In this document: in pieces, positions 1 to 12,336 of the stretch
Layout: every line of letters begins with the position of its first letter
Position numbering within the stretch: the stretch's first letter is position 1
Assembly: GCF_030265065.1 (NCBI RefSeq)
Contig: NC_080415.1
Coordinates: forward strand, 40,776,001-40,840,000
Source of the DNA: Corythoichthys intestinalis
Lineage: Eukaryota; Chordata; Actinopteri; Syngnathiformes; Syngnathidae
Length of the DNA: 64,000 nt
Reading direction: 5' to 3'
Notes under the pieces: generated by a model
The model's database searches: none
The model's input: only the letters and a program-made list of their open reading frames with translations
Told to the model about the DNA's origin: nothing
Made by a program: the position numbers and the translations under genes

Positions 1-43
1 GCTTGCGGCAGATAGTTCTCTGCCGCACTGAAAGGGGGCGTAC

Positions 44-660
44 GTGAAACTGGACTTTCCGTCAAAAGTGGACGCGATCAACACCACACCGGAGCTAAAA
101 CGTTTGCTTCAAACTGCGGGACAGAAGATAACTCGCGCTTTTCAAACGGACTGGTACACCCGAAAAGACTGGCTATGTGGCTGTCCTTCGAAAAATCGCC
201 TTTGCTGCTTTCCCTGCCTTTTCTTCTCAACTTGTGCCAATGTCTGGACTAACACGAGATATTGTGACATTAAAAAACTACCACGAAGCCTCAGCAAACA
301 CGAGAGCTCGACCACTCACATTCAAAGCCTGATTGCTTTAAAAACTTTTGGAAGCTCAAGGATCGATTTGGCTTTGACGAACAGCGGAAGCTCAACGGTA
401 GCATCCGGAACGCTAAGTAAGGTAAAGAGTTTGAAAGACCTCATTAATGCAACCTGCATCGTAGCTAAACAGGAGTTGACATTTCGTGATAACGATGAGC
501 GTGTAAGATCTTCTAAACGTGGCATATATGTAGAACGATTACATGGTTTTGCTGAGAAAGATGAAAGGTTAGCTAGACATTTGGACACATCCACTGTGTG
601 TTCTGGCTTGTCAAATAGAACACAGCGATCTAATTGAAGCAATCCTCTCCATTGAGGCGG
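44..660 (+). pseudogene. hAT transposase N-terminal fragment (TTF/ZMYM1-like)
   Basis: An open frame of 197 codons starts at 44. Its product has a Trp/Cys-rich segment at about residues 41-70 (WLCGCPSKNRLCCFPCLFFS) followed by conserved His residues near 85-93, which matches the TTF-type zinc finger at the N terminus of ZMYM1-like hAT transposases. The end of the frame (RGIYVERLHGFAEKDERLARHL, about residues 159-180, here quoted only as a landmark) resembles the region just after that finger in the same family. Conserved-looking sequence (SDLIEAILSIEA) continues in another frame at about 625-660, so the copy is frame-shifted. No catalytic DDE region follows, so this is a decayed fragment and not a host gene. 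It may be cut by the left window edge. Confidence 0.6.
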
Positions 661-705
661 AGAGATTTTTTTTAAAGTAAAGGAAAATAAGGAGGACTTT
701 TACAA

Positions 706-1246
706 AAAGGGCGTAGGTTTGCATAGGGACAGTAGGGACATAACACTACCAACTTTTCAGGATGCTAAAATTGTCCCCACCAACTTTTAAGCAACCTTAC
801 CTTTTTTGCATGATATAATGTTCAGTTATATAGAGAATTTAGATCTTTCAATAGTTCCATATGTTGTAAGGATACAATTGACCCTACCATTATTAAGTGA
901 ATTATTTTCATTATGTTTATATTTGCTAATAAAAACCAGACATTTATTCAGGAAGTTTTCAAAATGTTTCTTTAGTATTTTTTGAAAACAAAGGTTTGAA
1001 TCGAACAGTGTATCATCTGAACCAATGCATGTAAAAGTTATTATCAGTAGATAAGGATTTATTTTGCATTGATCATTTTGCCTATTAATTAATTAAGTTC
1101 TTATACACGAGAAATGTGGCCCTTTGCCCCCATCATCCAATCTGTTTGGTCTTATTAATGTCCCGTTCCCAGCAAAAAGTGTACCTAAAGGCAGGTTATG
1201 CTGTTATATCGTCCCTACGAATGTTGAGACCAAACCTATGCCCTTC
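706..1246 (+). mobile_element. hAT-type non-autonomous element, CAAGGGCG family, copy A
   Basis: The left end reads AGGGCGTAGGTTTGCATAGG and the right end reads GAGACCAAACCTATGCCCTT, an imperfect terminal inverted repeat. The same ends and much of the interior recur at 8906-10186, 23685 onwards (inverted), 26970-29805 and 55827-57116. Two of those copies have 8-bp target duplications, which places the family in the hAT superfamily. This copy is short (about 540 bp) and has no clear flanking duplication. The interior is AT-rich and has no usable coding capacity. Confidence 0.7.
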
Positions 1247-1801
1247 CAAAATAACACCGGTTTTTGTGGTGAAGGACAGGCGCAAGACCACAAACAATTT
1301 TAATTTCAATCTTATAAAAAAAAAAAAAAGAAAGAAAAAAAAAGAGCTTAGACTAAGAAAAATACAATAGAATATTTAAAAACTACATTTTGGCCTTAAA
1401 TAAAATATTATTTGTTTTTCTTTTCACACATTTTGTTTAGCAATCTGTAATAAATTGATTAAAGTATCAGAATTAAAAGTTTTAAAAACAACTGAATATT
1501 TCACCAAAGGTCAGAATTGAATTCTGTGGTTTTGTACACCACTCTTTACTCTCATTTATGTTGCATGAATTATAGAATTGCGACGGCCACCACATTGAGT
1601 GTGTAGAGCAAATGCATGTTATTTTCTTACTTTTACGTATCGATAATATGTCCCGCGTGTGCGTGTTTTGTGAAGAATGCAGATGAGATATGAAATAACC
1701 AGTTGCCAATTGAATAAGCTACCCTTTTTGGTTTATATATTTGGAAATCTGACACTAAAGGAGTCAGTGCCTCACCAACCATGAACCTCACCGCACGTCA
1801 C

Positions 1802-2991
1802 TGGGCTGCAGCTATCGAATATTTTAGTAATCGAGTAATCGAATGAAAATTCTATCGATTAATCGAGTAATCGGATTAAACAAATATATTTTTAGGTGAA
1901 GAGCAATTATAAATATACATGAGAAAACAAGACATTTCATCTAATCTTGAACCATTTGTCAGTCAATCAATGTCTTTATTTTCGATGTATATTGTTGAAA
2001 ACCGCCAACAATTGCATCTCAGATGTAACTAGAATAAAAAAAAAAGACATTCACTGCTTTCACTCAGAAAACCTTTAGATGTTATTTATCTAAAAATGCC
2101 GTTACGCTTGATACCACACATCACTTAAAAGTTGGGATTTTTTCCCCACGTGTTTCTATTTGTGTCAAGCCATTTTTAAGTTCTAGTTAAGTTTGAAGTT
2201 AGTCTAAACTGTAAGTCCTGATAGGATTTTGAGTTTTTGCAGGGTTCAAAATAAATGTATGATACAGGCTGTATGGAGCACGTTAGGGACCAGTGCTACT
2301 TGGTGTTTTATCCAGCAATGACTACTGAGCTAAAATTAGGGTTAGTTAATTAATAGTATAATAGTAGTAATAGTATAATAGTAGTAATAATTAATAGTTA
2401 GTTAATTAGCATTATTGAGTTTTTATTTTACACCCTCATCACTCCACAACGCTATGTTATGCTAAAGCCTGTATGTAAGACACGTTAGCCACGCATCGAA
2501 AGTGGTCATAATTAATAGAAACCTAGCCCTCCACAGGTCCAACGTTACTTGAGCTAGTGACAGTAACGTTAATCTTATTTATTAGCACTTAGCGCTCTTT
2601 ATTAGCGCTTAGCGCTGTACTGCTTTAAGATTGCGGCTGTTTACAAACGCTGCCCAGACGCGGCCGAGTCTGTCATTTCGCATCTAGTTTAACATACATG
2701 TGAACTCTATGAGACTCATCAGACGCTACCCGCTACCAACGTAGCATCGTGCGGGCTAGTATTTAGCAACGTCGGCGTCGTTTGTAGCAGCTGTCGGCTG
2801 CATTAAGTTTTTTTTTTTTTTTTTTTGCTTCTTCCTCTACGCACGTGACATCAGCGCGTTGTCCCGCATTAAAAGTAGTCCGAGCAAAACGTGATGCTTA
2901 GAGCTGTCAAAATAAACAATTACTCGAGGTGAATAAAATTACTCGGATCAGTTTTTAAACTTGAGTTCCTCGAGTATTCGTTTCAGCTCTA
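1802..2991 (+). mobile_element. hAT-type non-autonomous element, TAGGGCTGCAGC family, copy 1
   Basis: The left end is TGGGCTGCAGCTATCGA and the right end is TCGTTTCAGCTCTA. Both the ends and the whole roughly 1.15-kb interior match the element at 34802-35945, which has a perfect 8-bp target duplication. A shared subterminal block of TCGAGTAATCG-type repeats occurs at both ends. This copy has no matching duplication: its right flank is LTR-like sequence and its left flank is not. It carries no transposase gene. Confidence 0.8.
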
Positions 2992-3110
2992 GTTAAGACT
3001 AAGGAGAGCGCGTGGAGTTTGGCCTTTTGGCCGGGATCCCGCCGGCCCGGGTCGTAGGAGGTGCGCCAGCGCAATTCCGGCAGTCTAGCTAAAAGGTCAA
3101 ATTCCTTTAG
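2992..3110 (+). repeat. LTR-like fossil repeat, 3' fragment
   Basis: About 120 bp (landmark: GGAGTTTGGCC followed by a variable GC-rich stretch, then a CTAGCTAAAAGG block) match the last part of the larger repeats ending at 37073 and 47579. It directly abuts the right end of the hAT copy at 1802-2991. It is an old remnant with no coding capacity. Confidence 0.55.
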
Positions 3111-3181
3111 TACATATTGCGCAGTCATTTTAGTGCTATATTACCACTGATACCGAGGCTCATTTTTAACAATAGAATTAC

Positions 3182-6100
3182 CTGTCTAGGCTCCAATTGA
3201 CAGTGGGGTCGTCCATCTTGTTGACCAGCACAATGAGATGCTTGACGCCCGCCGTTTTGGCCAGCATGGCGTGCTCCCGAGTCTGTCCGCCTTTTTCAAA
3301 CCCGGTCTCGAATTCGCCCTTTCTCGCCGAGATCACCTGACAAACATAAGCAAGCCGACGGTTCAATATGCGGACGTTCACATTTCAAGGGAAAGACGAG
3401 ACCTTGATTACGTGCATCCTAGTGGAAAGAATAATTCATGCTAAGGATCCGATCACATGACTGGAAACGGGGACCTATTTGTATCATTAAAAAAAACTAG
3501 AAATAAAAATTATCCATCATTACTGTTGTTTGTGTTAAACTATTTTTATTTAATTATAACACAATGTTAATAAAACCTAAATAAATTATATGAAAATGAA
3601 TAAAAACAGAAATACACCCTGGTCCCAAGTAACACTCTAGATTTATTATTTTTTTCCATAGTACCGGTATTTAATGACAGCCATTCAATTCATTTAAACG
3701 GGGAAGACTGGCTGCAATTGTTCGTCTTTCAGTGCTATTGACGCTCCATTTTGACTGCGAGTTGGTTCGTCCATGGGCCCCTCCCAGTCAAAATGGATAG
3801 GATGTCAGTGGCGGCCAATAGGTTTAACTAAAAAAATAATAATAACAACAACAACAACATAATTGGTGATTGTAAGAGTTCAAAGTGAAGCGCTTCCAAT
3901 ATACGTGTACTGTGTAAAATTGATTTGACCTTCCGAGATCTTTTGCTGTCATTGCAATGAGTGGAATAGCCGCTATTTCTTTTTTTATTTATTCATGTAA
4001 GACAGAATTTTATTTTGTGCAGCACAATTGATGTGACTCCATGTTGTCTGGGACCTCCTTCAAATGGTTGAAAAGCCGCAGGTGTATTCTTATAAATGCA
4101 AAGTTTCTCACCAGGACAGCCAGGTCAGCTTGTGACGCTCCTCCAATCATGTTAGGGACAAAGCTCTTGTGCCCAGGAGCATCAAGAATGGTGAAGTGTT
4201 TTCTCTCCGTCTCAAAGTAGGCCCGGCCCACCTCCACAGTCTTCCCTTTGTCTCGCTCCTCTTGGTTGGTGTCCAAAGCCCACGACAGGTACCTGCGGCC
4301 CGGACGAATAGTCTATTAAGATGCAAATGTAGGGCTAAAAACAATCTGCGCTCACCATGTTTCTCTGTTCTTTTCTTTTGCTTCCCTTTCGTATTTTTCC
4401 AAAGTTCGCTTTTCCACCATTCCAGTTAGATACCTAATAAAGGGGAGACACGCATATGCATAAAACACCAAGTAAAAAACAAAAGACTTACGACTAGAGA
4501 ACACCAAATGTTTGTGGTTCCGACGCAACAATACAATTGAATAGAAACAAGGTCTATCGCGTTTCAAACAAAAGGTGGAAGATTAGATGACTTCACAATT
4601 TTTACTCACATGATCTGTCCACCAATAGTTGATTTTCCAGCATCTAACAGTCAAATAAAAATGACGGTTATATTATCAAGCCGTCATTTTGAAGTCATCC
4701 AAGCCGCCGCTGACACTACGCACCCACGTGACCGATGAAGACAACATTGACGTGCTCTTTCTTGGGGGCGTCGGGCGTAGAAGGAGCCGCTTTGGGAAGT
4801 GGCATCTCCTCCTCTTCCTCTTCCATGATCATCTCCTCATCCTCCTGGATCTCGACGTGGGCTCGACAGTCCCCCGTGGCGCCCGGGTCCTCTCGTCCGC
4901 CGCCGCCGCCGCCACCAGGCTCCTCGTTCTGCTCCCATGTCTCTTCGTCTCCCGCCATGTCGGCCTCGGAACCGCCATTCTCCACCGGAGCTGAATGAAA
5001 AAGACATGAATAAAGCTCACCGGCTTTCATTAGTTTTGGTTTAGAACTGAACTTTATTTCTATATGACTTGGCTTAATTAAGGTTAAAACAATGTAAATC
5101 CTTATTGGATTTGGCAGGGAGGAACGTTGCTCATTTCAAAACGGATTGGACGTCTAGCGCCATAGACGCCAGCTCATAGACTTCAAAACTCTATTGACGT
5201 GACACTTTCACGCCTTACCATAGGGGACAAGCTTCGTTTAGTAATAGTCAATCGAAGACGGCACACGCTCATGTCCAAGCTGGATTTAAGCTTGGATTTT
5301 TGAAAGCTGTATCACATGCAAACAGGAAGGATTGTCTCAGGAGTGATTTGTTCGAGGATTCAAGGTAATTACTATATTTTTTTGTACCACGTATGCATTT
5401 TCAATCGTTGTGAAAAAAATCAATGGGAGAAATCAGCCCCTACTGCATTGGCATCATAGTTCGCCATATTTGCATAAAATAAACGCTAAACGCACGTTTT
5501 TTTTTGCTTTTAACCAAGAATCGAGACTGTTTTACGTCCACATCTATGAAGAATTGGGTGATTTAAACATTTATTCACAAGAACTTTTGTCAGAAAAGCT
5601 CTGTTTATGTCAGGCAGCCGCTAGCCTCATTCGCTTCAACTATGTATCTGACTATACAACTGTGTCATGACAATAAAGGGCTATTCTATTCTATAAAAAG
5701 TTGCATTAATAATCTATTTATAAATGATTTATCATTGATTCAGCATGTTTTCCTCAAGTATTACGTTTCCAGTGGGAAAATTGATTTATTAGCTGTTGAA
5801 AAAATTGAAGTTGCTATTTTGGGCAAAAACATCTATTGATCCTGAAAATATAGGTGATTATCTCTGCATTTGGTGATTTTTGTGTATCTAGTGTAAAATC
5901 TGATAATTCTATAGCCATTTTAAGTTTTGTTATACTTATATAATAAATCATCGGGATTTCATAAGGGAACGACTTAGAATTTTTTTATGCCGCTGCTCAA
6001 TGAGACTCATATATGGCTAAGGTAGATGCCTGTTTTGGTTTTAGGTCGGTAGCAGCTTTGGTTTTGAAAATATTTGAAGTTTTTGAAAATAGGCCCCCTA

Positions 6101-7234
6101 CGGATCAGCCCTGCGCCCCGTGTCATGTCAATATGTCATGAGGGCTATGGACAGCTAATGAGTTAAGCGGCGTCTCACCGAACCTTGCTAGAATGACTTT
6201 ACATTTAAGTGAATATGCAGAAATTTAGTATTGAAAATATCATTTGTCCCCAAAAATGTGGTATTGGATACAGTATCGGCATTAGTACCGGGAGCCACAA
6301 AATGGTACCGTTGCAACAAAACGAGCTGTTTAAATTCTTCTGCTGAGTATTGAAATGAGATCATGAGAGGAAAAAATGAATCCGCTGGAAGCCGGAGGGT
6401 GGCAGCGAATACACCTCCCACTTCAAATGGACTGGACATCTGACACTGTCAATGAGAACATTTTAATTGCAAGCTGTTAGTTTCTTTATTAAACGGCGTT
6501 TACATCTCTTTTTAAAACGCTGTATCGATTGGCGAGAGCACACGGATAACCCATTGGGATACAAAGTAGCAGGATATATCGTCAAATCGATAAATTATCA
6601 CACCCCTAACAGTTCCACATATAGCTGCGTGTGAGCGACACACCCTGGCACTTGACCATCCAACTCACCCTTTGTAACCCGACGACAAGCACATTCCGTG
6701 TTTCTAGTTCATTGATTAGGGTTGCTTACCGACTGTTTGTGCCATGTCAATGCTGACAACAGGATCAGGGGTACCTTCAAAGGGAGAGAAATAAATATCA
6801 TTTCTTTTCAACACAATACGCCGGCCACGTTTTAGAAAGCGTAGGTGTCACTTGGTCATGAATGAGCTGGAAGTGCACGGTGACGACAGCGAGTCGACGT
6901 GTTGGCAAGTGAGTGAGTGACTAGACACAGGCTAACTTTAGCTGCGTTAGCAAGATAGTTAGCAAGTTCGGCTCAGTTTCCAATTTTGTTGTTGTTGTTG
7001 TTGTAGCTTTCGTCGAAACTCACCCTCGGTGGTAGGCATTTCCGCCGCGTTGCTCTGAAGGAAGCTCGGCACGAACACCGGGGCGTTGAGGTTGGGGACA
7101 AACGGCTTGGCGTTGACGTTGAGCGCGGCGAAGACGCCCGGGAGAGTCGCCGCCGCCGCCGCCGCAGAGTTGGCCGGGGCCTCGGCGTCTTCCTCCAGCT
7201 CCCACGAATCCGGAGCCGTGTCTCTCGGGTCCAT
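3182..7234 (-). CDS. gspt1: Eukaryotic peptide chain release factor GTP-binding subunit eRF3 (5' half, seven exons)
   Basis: eRF3 is the cytosolic GTPase that works with eRF1 in translation termination. Minus-strand exons: 7024-7234, 6730-6774, 4724-4990, 4610-4643, 4356-4433, 4112-4292 and 3182-3336, all with GT-AG borders and compatible phases. They give about 323 residues, roughly half of a normal ~635-aa protein; the C-terminal half lies beyond the left edge. Exon 1 holds the overlapping PAM2 motifs that bind poly(A)-binding protein ([20 protein letters not shown], about residues 38-57). An acidic, Glu-rich linker follows. The GTPase signatures are GHVDAGKST (about 172-180), DKGKT, DAPGHK (about 249) and NKMD (about 311). 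The start is the first ATG, in a GC-rich region, and matches the family start MDP. GSPT1 and its retrocopy GSPT2 cannot be confused here, because this gene has introns. Confidence 0.95.
3675..3830. repeat. Dispersed foldback repeat (GACGTCCAATCCATTTGAA type)
   Basis: This is an imperfect inverted repeat of about 150 bp. The arms derive from a core of the form GACGTCCAATCCATTTGAA, and its complement occurs on the other side of a short GC-richer spacer with CTCCCA and TTCGTTCG-like sequence. The ends carry GCCATTGAC / GTCAATGGC-type tails. It lies in a gspt1 intron. Many degenerate copies occur in this window, for example at 6370, 13850, 14580, 19500, 26700, 32860, 54830, 58007, 61471 and 62481. 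Confidence 0.6.
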
Positions 7235-8122
7235 GGCTACGTTTAGCAGAATTGAGAGGCTATCCCGTGCCGATCGAGCTGCTAATTTGTCGTCGTTCCG
7301 CGCCCTTAGTTACTTGTAGCTTTAAACACTTGACAGCCTTGTTGGTGAACTTCCCATTGCTATGCTGCTTTGACAAGCATATGGACTGCGCGCAGCTGAC
7401 GAGTAGCGTGTAGCCGATGTGTGTTGCTTTGGTGACCGCTAGAGGGCATCTCCTGCTCCATTTCGGTTTACGACTGCCCAGTAGTTGTCATTTACGAACC
7501 GAAATTAACACAGTAGTAGAGTCGTAATGAAGGGAAATATTTGGATTCTAATATGTCGGACGCTTTTATTACAGGAAATATTAAACTAAAAAATACTGAC
7601 TACATATTTTTTGCACGTTTGAGTCCGAGTCACCCCATACATGTATGAAAATGTGGTAAGGAGGCGGGCAAAAAGTTTATTACATTTTTTTTACCCAAAT
7701 TTGAGCAAATCTATCCCAACATTGCCAGTACCAGTATTTGTGGAGGCAAATGAGTGTTGTTTCTTGCGCTTGAAACGTCATATGTAGTTAATTACAAAAA
7801 CCCTGTAAAGTAACAATAAGACATTTACACATAACTCAATATTGTACTTTATTATTTCATGAACAATGTGACAATACTAAACTATTCAAATGGAATATTG
7901 AACATGCAACAGCATTTTGAGATATTCCTTAAAGTAGCTCAATTACTGAAATGTAATGGCTAATTTTACTGTAATATGGAAATCTATATATTATGCAAAT
8001 GTATAATATGGAATAAATATGGAAATATATTATTTTTAAACATTTTGGAATTCATCCAAATTGAATGAATAAATTGCCAAGACAACGTGGCTAACCGTGC
8101 TCACAATGTATTTGTTGGCCGT
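7235..8122. other. Interval between gspt1 start and dmc1 stop
   Basis: The first ~200 bases upstream of the gspt1 ATG should hold its promoter, but I see no TATA box I would defend. From about 7500 the sequence is AT-rich, with no repeats or reading frames that I recognise. The dmc1 3' UTR should fall at its right side. Confidence 0.4.
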
Positions 8123-11100
8123 TTACTCTTTAGCATCGGTAATTCCTCCAGCTGTGATGGCAAAAGTGGCCTCATTCTCAGGCATGTCTGGACTGCAAAA
8201 ACAAATGATCATCATCTCGTAAACCCCCAAAAATTCACGCAAGTCAAAAATGATTATCTAAGGGAGCAACATGTTCGTGATGTACTGTATGGTTCCTAGC
8301 CTACCACACAAATTAGCTATAAAGTATGAAGCCCTATTCAACCAAAGTGGTATGAGTCTTGACAAAGCCGGAGACTTTGTAGGTCAGTCAACTAGATAAG
8401 GAATTTTGACTGTTACGTCCTTCAAAAGTTACAGTGTGAGCTCGTTCAACGGTTTGGGATAAAAGTGTACCTGTCAAAAATTTTGGCAATTCTCATCTCG
8501 CCGCGTCCTTTCCTCAAACTCAACCTTGTGGTGGAAGCGTGGGCCAGGATGTGGCCCCCGATGGGCTTCTTGGGGTCAGCTTGGAATCTAATGAAACCTA
8601 AATCGTCTCATCAAAGACTAAAACAATGTTTGGTCCAATACTAATTACACTTACGTCATCCCAGCGCCGGGATCGGCGGTCATTTGGTTGGTTATAAAAA
8701 CAGCCACGTTGTACTCTAGGGAAAGAAAGAAAAAAAAAAAACTTTGAAGGAACTAAAACTCTTTCAATGCCATTAACGATGACGGACTTCTAATCAGGGG
8801 GATGCAAATTGCGGTCCAGAGCCAAATGTGGCTGACTTTATCCTTTTGCTGTCAATTTAAAGGAGTTTTTCACTACATAGACGTCCATAACGTGATCATA
8901 TAGTACTAAGGGCGTAGGTTTGCAAAGGGACGGTAGGGAAATAACACTAGCAACTTTTCAGGATGCTGAACTTGTCCCCACCAACTTGTATTATATAATG
9001 ACTTCAGCTATATATGTAATTTAGATCATCTGTCCATATGTTGTAAGGATAGAATTGACCCTACCATTATTAGGTGAATTACCTTCATTATGTTCAGACT
9101 GACATTTACCCCTTCTCACTTGCTGAATGTGCCAGTCCATTTTTTCCCCTCAAACACACGTTTGATTGGCTGATGACATGACCCCCCCCCCACACACACA
9201 CACACACTCACAGACAGAAATACAGCATGTTGACAACATGTCGCCTCCTCCGCCCCCTTCGAAGAGGAGGGATAATACAATGTTTTTTTCCAGCCAGCAG
9301 CAGCAGCAGCAACCGCAGTAAGTAATGTAAAAAGACGTCAATGTTGTGGAGGTGGGGAACACGCCACTGATTTTGCTACTGAAAGTCTGACCTGCATCGG
9401 AGTTAGCATAACATTAAACTGTGTGAATATGCTAACCTGCAAAACTCGAGTGGGAAGCTGCTTTGAGAGAAGTGTCCTCTATGTGTTTTCTACTTTGAAC
9501 GTTAATTAAACTGCGAGAAACGTAGTGAACCGATGTTTACACCCCCTTCTCCCCAATATTTATTTTTATTTATGTCGCCTAAAAGGAGCCCAAAGGAGCG
9601 TTCATTTTTTTGTTGAGTTTGGTCGTGTTTGTGGACAAAAGCCGTAGTGTTTTACGTGAAGGTAGGTTCCATTTTTATCCATTTTTGGTATTCCCTAACT
9701 AAGACGTTTTTTCAGTTGTATTTCATTTCTTTATTTAGACAGAGAATGTTGAGTGGTCTTAAGACAATTGTTTATATTTTTGCATTCCTGGATCGTTAAG
9801 CGATTATTGCGTATGTTAATATATATAAAATTATGTTCAAATATCGCTAATTGCTAAAAAAATAATAATAATAAAAAAAAAAATCCAGACATTTATTCTG
9901 CAAGTTTTTAAAATGTTTCTTTCGTAGTTTTTGAACACAAAGGTTTGAATCGAACGATGTATCACTTGAGCTAATACATATGAAAGCTAGTATAAGTCAG
10001 TACAGATTTATTTTGCATTGATCATTTAGCCTATCAATTAATTAGGTTCCCATTTGTGAGAAATGTATCACTGACCCCTGTTCACCCAATCCGTTTGGTT
10101 TTATTAATGTCCCGTCCCCAGCACTAAGTGTACATGCAGGTTATGCTATTGTCCCTACCAATGTTGAGACCAAAGCTATGCCCTTGCTTTATCATATTTG
10201 AATTGCTTCCAAACAATTTCATGTTGAAAGTTAGTTTGACATAAAAGCTTCTTATATCCTGTACATAACACATTTCTTTTAAGATTTGACACTCATGTGA
10301 AAATGCACTTTGTCAACGTATTGAGCTTGAGAAATGAAGAAAACATAAATGTGTGAACAAAATAATTGTAGGGATGATTTCTACAAGAAGGTTGCATAAC
10401 CATACTTTCCAATACTTTTTTTGTTTTCTCTTTAACTGCCTAGATTTCCCAGATTTGAACGGGCACGTCTTTAGAAGTGTAAACTATGAAAGCGACAAAC
10501 CTTTGACAAAATACATGCACATTTATGCGCGCTACAGATATAGACAGTCCCGGTTCATACCTTCGGAGATCTTCTGCAGTCTGGAGAGCATCTGGGCCAG
10601 TTTCTGCTGCCTTTCTGCTAACTCACCTCGACCCGAAAAGTCCACTCTGAACAGCGCCATGATGGAGTCGATAATCTGTCGAGTACAAATACCAGAAAAC
10701 TCATTTTCAAATACGGTCCATATATTTTTTGAAGTCAGAGGAATACATAGAAATGTGTTCCTTACAAGAAGCTTGAAGACCCCTCCTTCTTCATGGAATT
10801 TGGCTGCCACAAAGTCCAATAGCTCCATCTGATGTTCACCTGGAGGAACAGCGGTAAGAATTAGAGTTCGCAACAGAAAAGTAGTTCTCATTCATTCCTT
10901 ATATCGTCATAGTGATGCGTGATCTCACTAGTGTAAGCCCGAGCATAAAGGACATTGTCAAGGACGGCATCGTGGTCCGCATTAAACCTCTCGGATATGT
11001 CTCGTAGTCTGTCCGGGCGACTGCGGTTGACGTTAGGGGTCGTAAGAACAAAAGGCAAGAAAGAAAATGAAGACAATTGTCCTCTCGTTGACACGCGTTC

Positions 11101-12336
11101 ATCAGCGTGACCCTACAAGGTGTTTTCAGTGTCAATAAAGATGACCTTCCCGCCCGAGTAGCCGCCTTCTCCTGGCAGCTGAGCAGTGACTGGGACAAAT
11201 AGAGAATACAGAATAATGGACAGGTACTATATTTTTGTTTCCTTAAAACAAGATGGCATACTTACCGCAGAGTGTGTGGGAGAGCTGTGTTTTTCCAGTG
11301 CGGAACTCTGCAGGATATCACATTTTAATCGTGAGGTGTACTTGGACAAGACTCTTAGAAAAAACACTTTTAAAAAAAATTTTTTTTTTTTTTTATGAGC
11401 TATGTTATGTTTGAAGGTTTCTTGCTCACACAGACTGCTATTTGGACATTTTTCTAATTCTTCCCACTTCCTCACCATTGAACCGTGACAAAATCTCTGC
11501 ACCACATCTCACCTCCAAAGGCTTCTGTGATTGCCATACTTTCCATTCCTCCACCTAAAAGTTTACTGCAAAGACAAACCATTGTGAAATATCTGATTCA
11601 CAACCCAACACATACTTTCAACCAGGTGAACATATTTATCAAGTTGGGCCTTAACTCAAACTCCTGACTCCCTGTGGTGATGTGGAAAACATTCTTCCTC
11701 TTGGCACTGTACTCAAAGGCAGTCTGAAAACCAATATCCTACGAGGACAAGAAAGACCTAAACCTTTATGACAACTCAGTTAAATTAGTGTCACAGAAGC
11801 GATTTTTACCAGCATCTTCCCAGCAGCCTCCTTAATTTTTTCCACTTTTGCTTCTGACATGCCCTTAATGTTGCACAAAGCTTTGCGAGTCGTCATTTGG
11901 ATTCCCTTGACTGTGCAGATGCCCACTAACTTCAGCTTTTTGATATCTGCCATATTCTGTGGTTTAAAAAAAAACAGCAATGTTTTTAGATCAGGTTTTT
12001 TTAGTGGTAAAATTTTATATCATTGTAGGTACTTACTATCCCATGCTTTTGTAGAAGGTCAATGTCTTGGAAAAATGAATCCTGTACATTTAAATACAAA
12101 ATGTTGGACTACCTTTTTTTTTTTTTTTTTTTTATGTACATTAGTTAAAAGAATATTCATAAGAACGTCCCACACTACAGGGTGACGTGGATTCTAAAAA
12201 TATCAAATTGATTTTTGGTAGTAGCCGACGCTTAGAATGCATTTCTGGATGGTTTAGATTTGTTTGACTGTCGTCTTACCTCCTCATCCTGAAATGAAGT
12301 ATTTTCTTCAACAACTTGATCCTCTGAGTCTTTCAT
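8123..12336 (-). CDS. dmc1: Meiotic recombinase DMC1 (complete, 13 coding exons)
   Basis: DMC1 is the meiosis-specific RecA/Rad51 family strand-exchange ATPase that forms nucleoprotein filaments at double-strand breaks. Minus-strand exons: 12280-12336, 12037-12081, 11810-11956, 11656-11738, 11513-11565, 11266-11307, 11117-11189, 10929-11020, 10766-10839, 10561-10675, 8655-8715, 8471-8587 and 8123-8192. They sum to 1029 nt, giving 342 aa against 340 in human. The helix-hairpin-helix DNA-binding segment is at about 36-85 ([18 protein letters not shown]). Walker A is GEFRTGKT at about 128-135, split by an intron. Walker B lies in [11 protein letters not shown], also split by an intron. The polymerisation and loop regions ([33 protein letters not shown]) are intact, and the C terminus [12 protein letters not shown] is the DMC1 signature that separates it from RAD51. 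The large intron between exons 10 and 11 (8716-10560) is swollen by an hAT element. Confidence 0.97.
8906..10186 (+). mobile_element. hAT-type element, CAAGGGCG family, copy B (in dmc1 intron)
   Basis: The left end is near CTAAGGGCGTAGGTTTGC and the right end is GAGACCAAAGCTATGCCCTTG. About 1.28 kb, lying wholly in dmc1 intron 10. At about 9120-9420 it keeps a block also present at 28140-28410 and 56040-56330. That block reads as the start of a transposase (MSPPPPLKRRD-like, then a glutamine/alanine-rich tract), so these copies are internal-deletion derivatives of an autonomous hAT element. No clear target duplication. It also contains a (CA)n/poly-C tract at 9181-9210. Confidence 0.7.

Noticed and set aside
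3238-3444. Plus-strand frames across gspt1 exons (also 4689-4998 and 7086-7319)
   Set aside because: They are antisense shadows of exons whose minus-strand translation is clearly eRF3.
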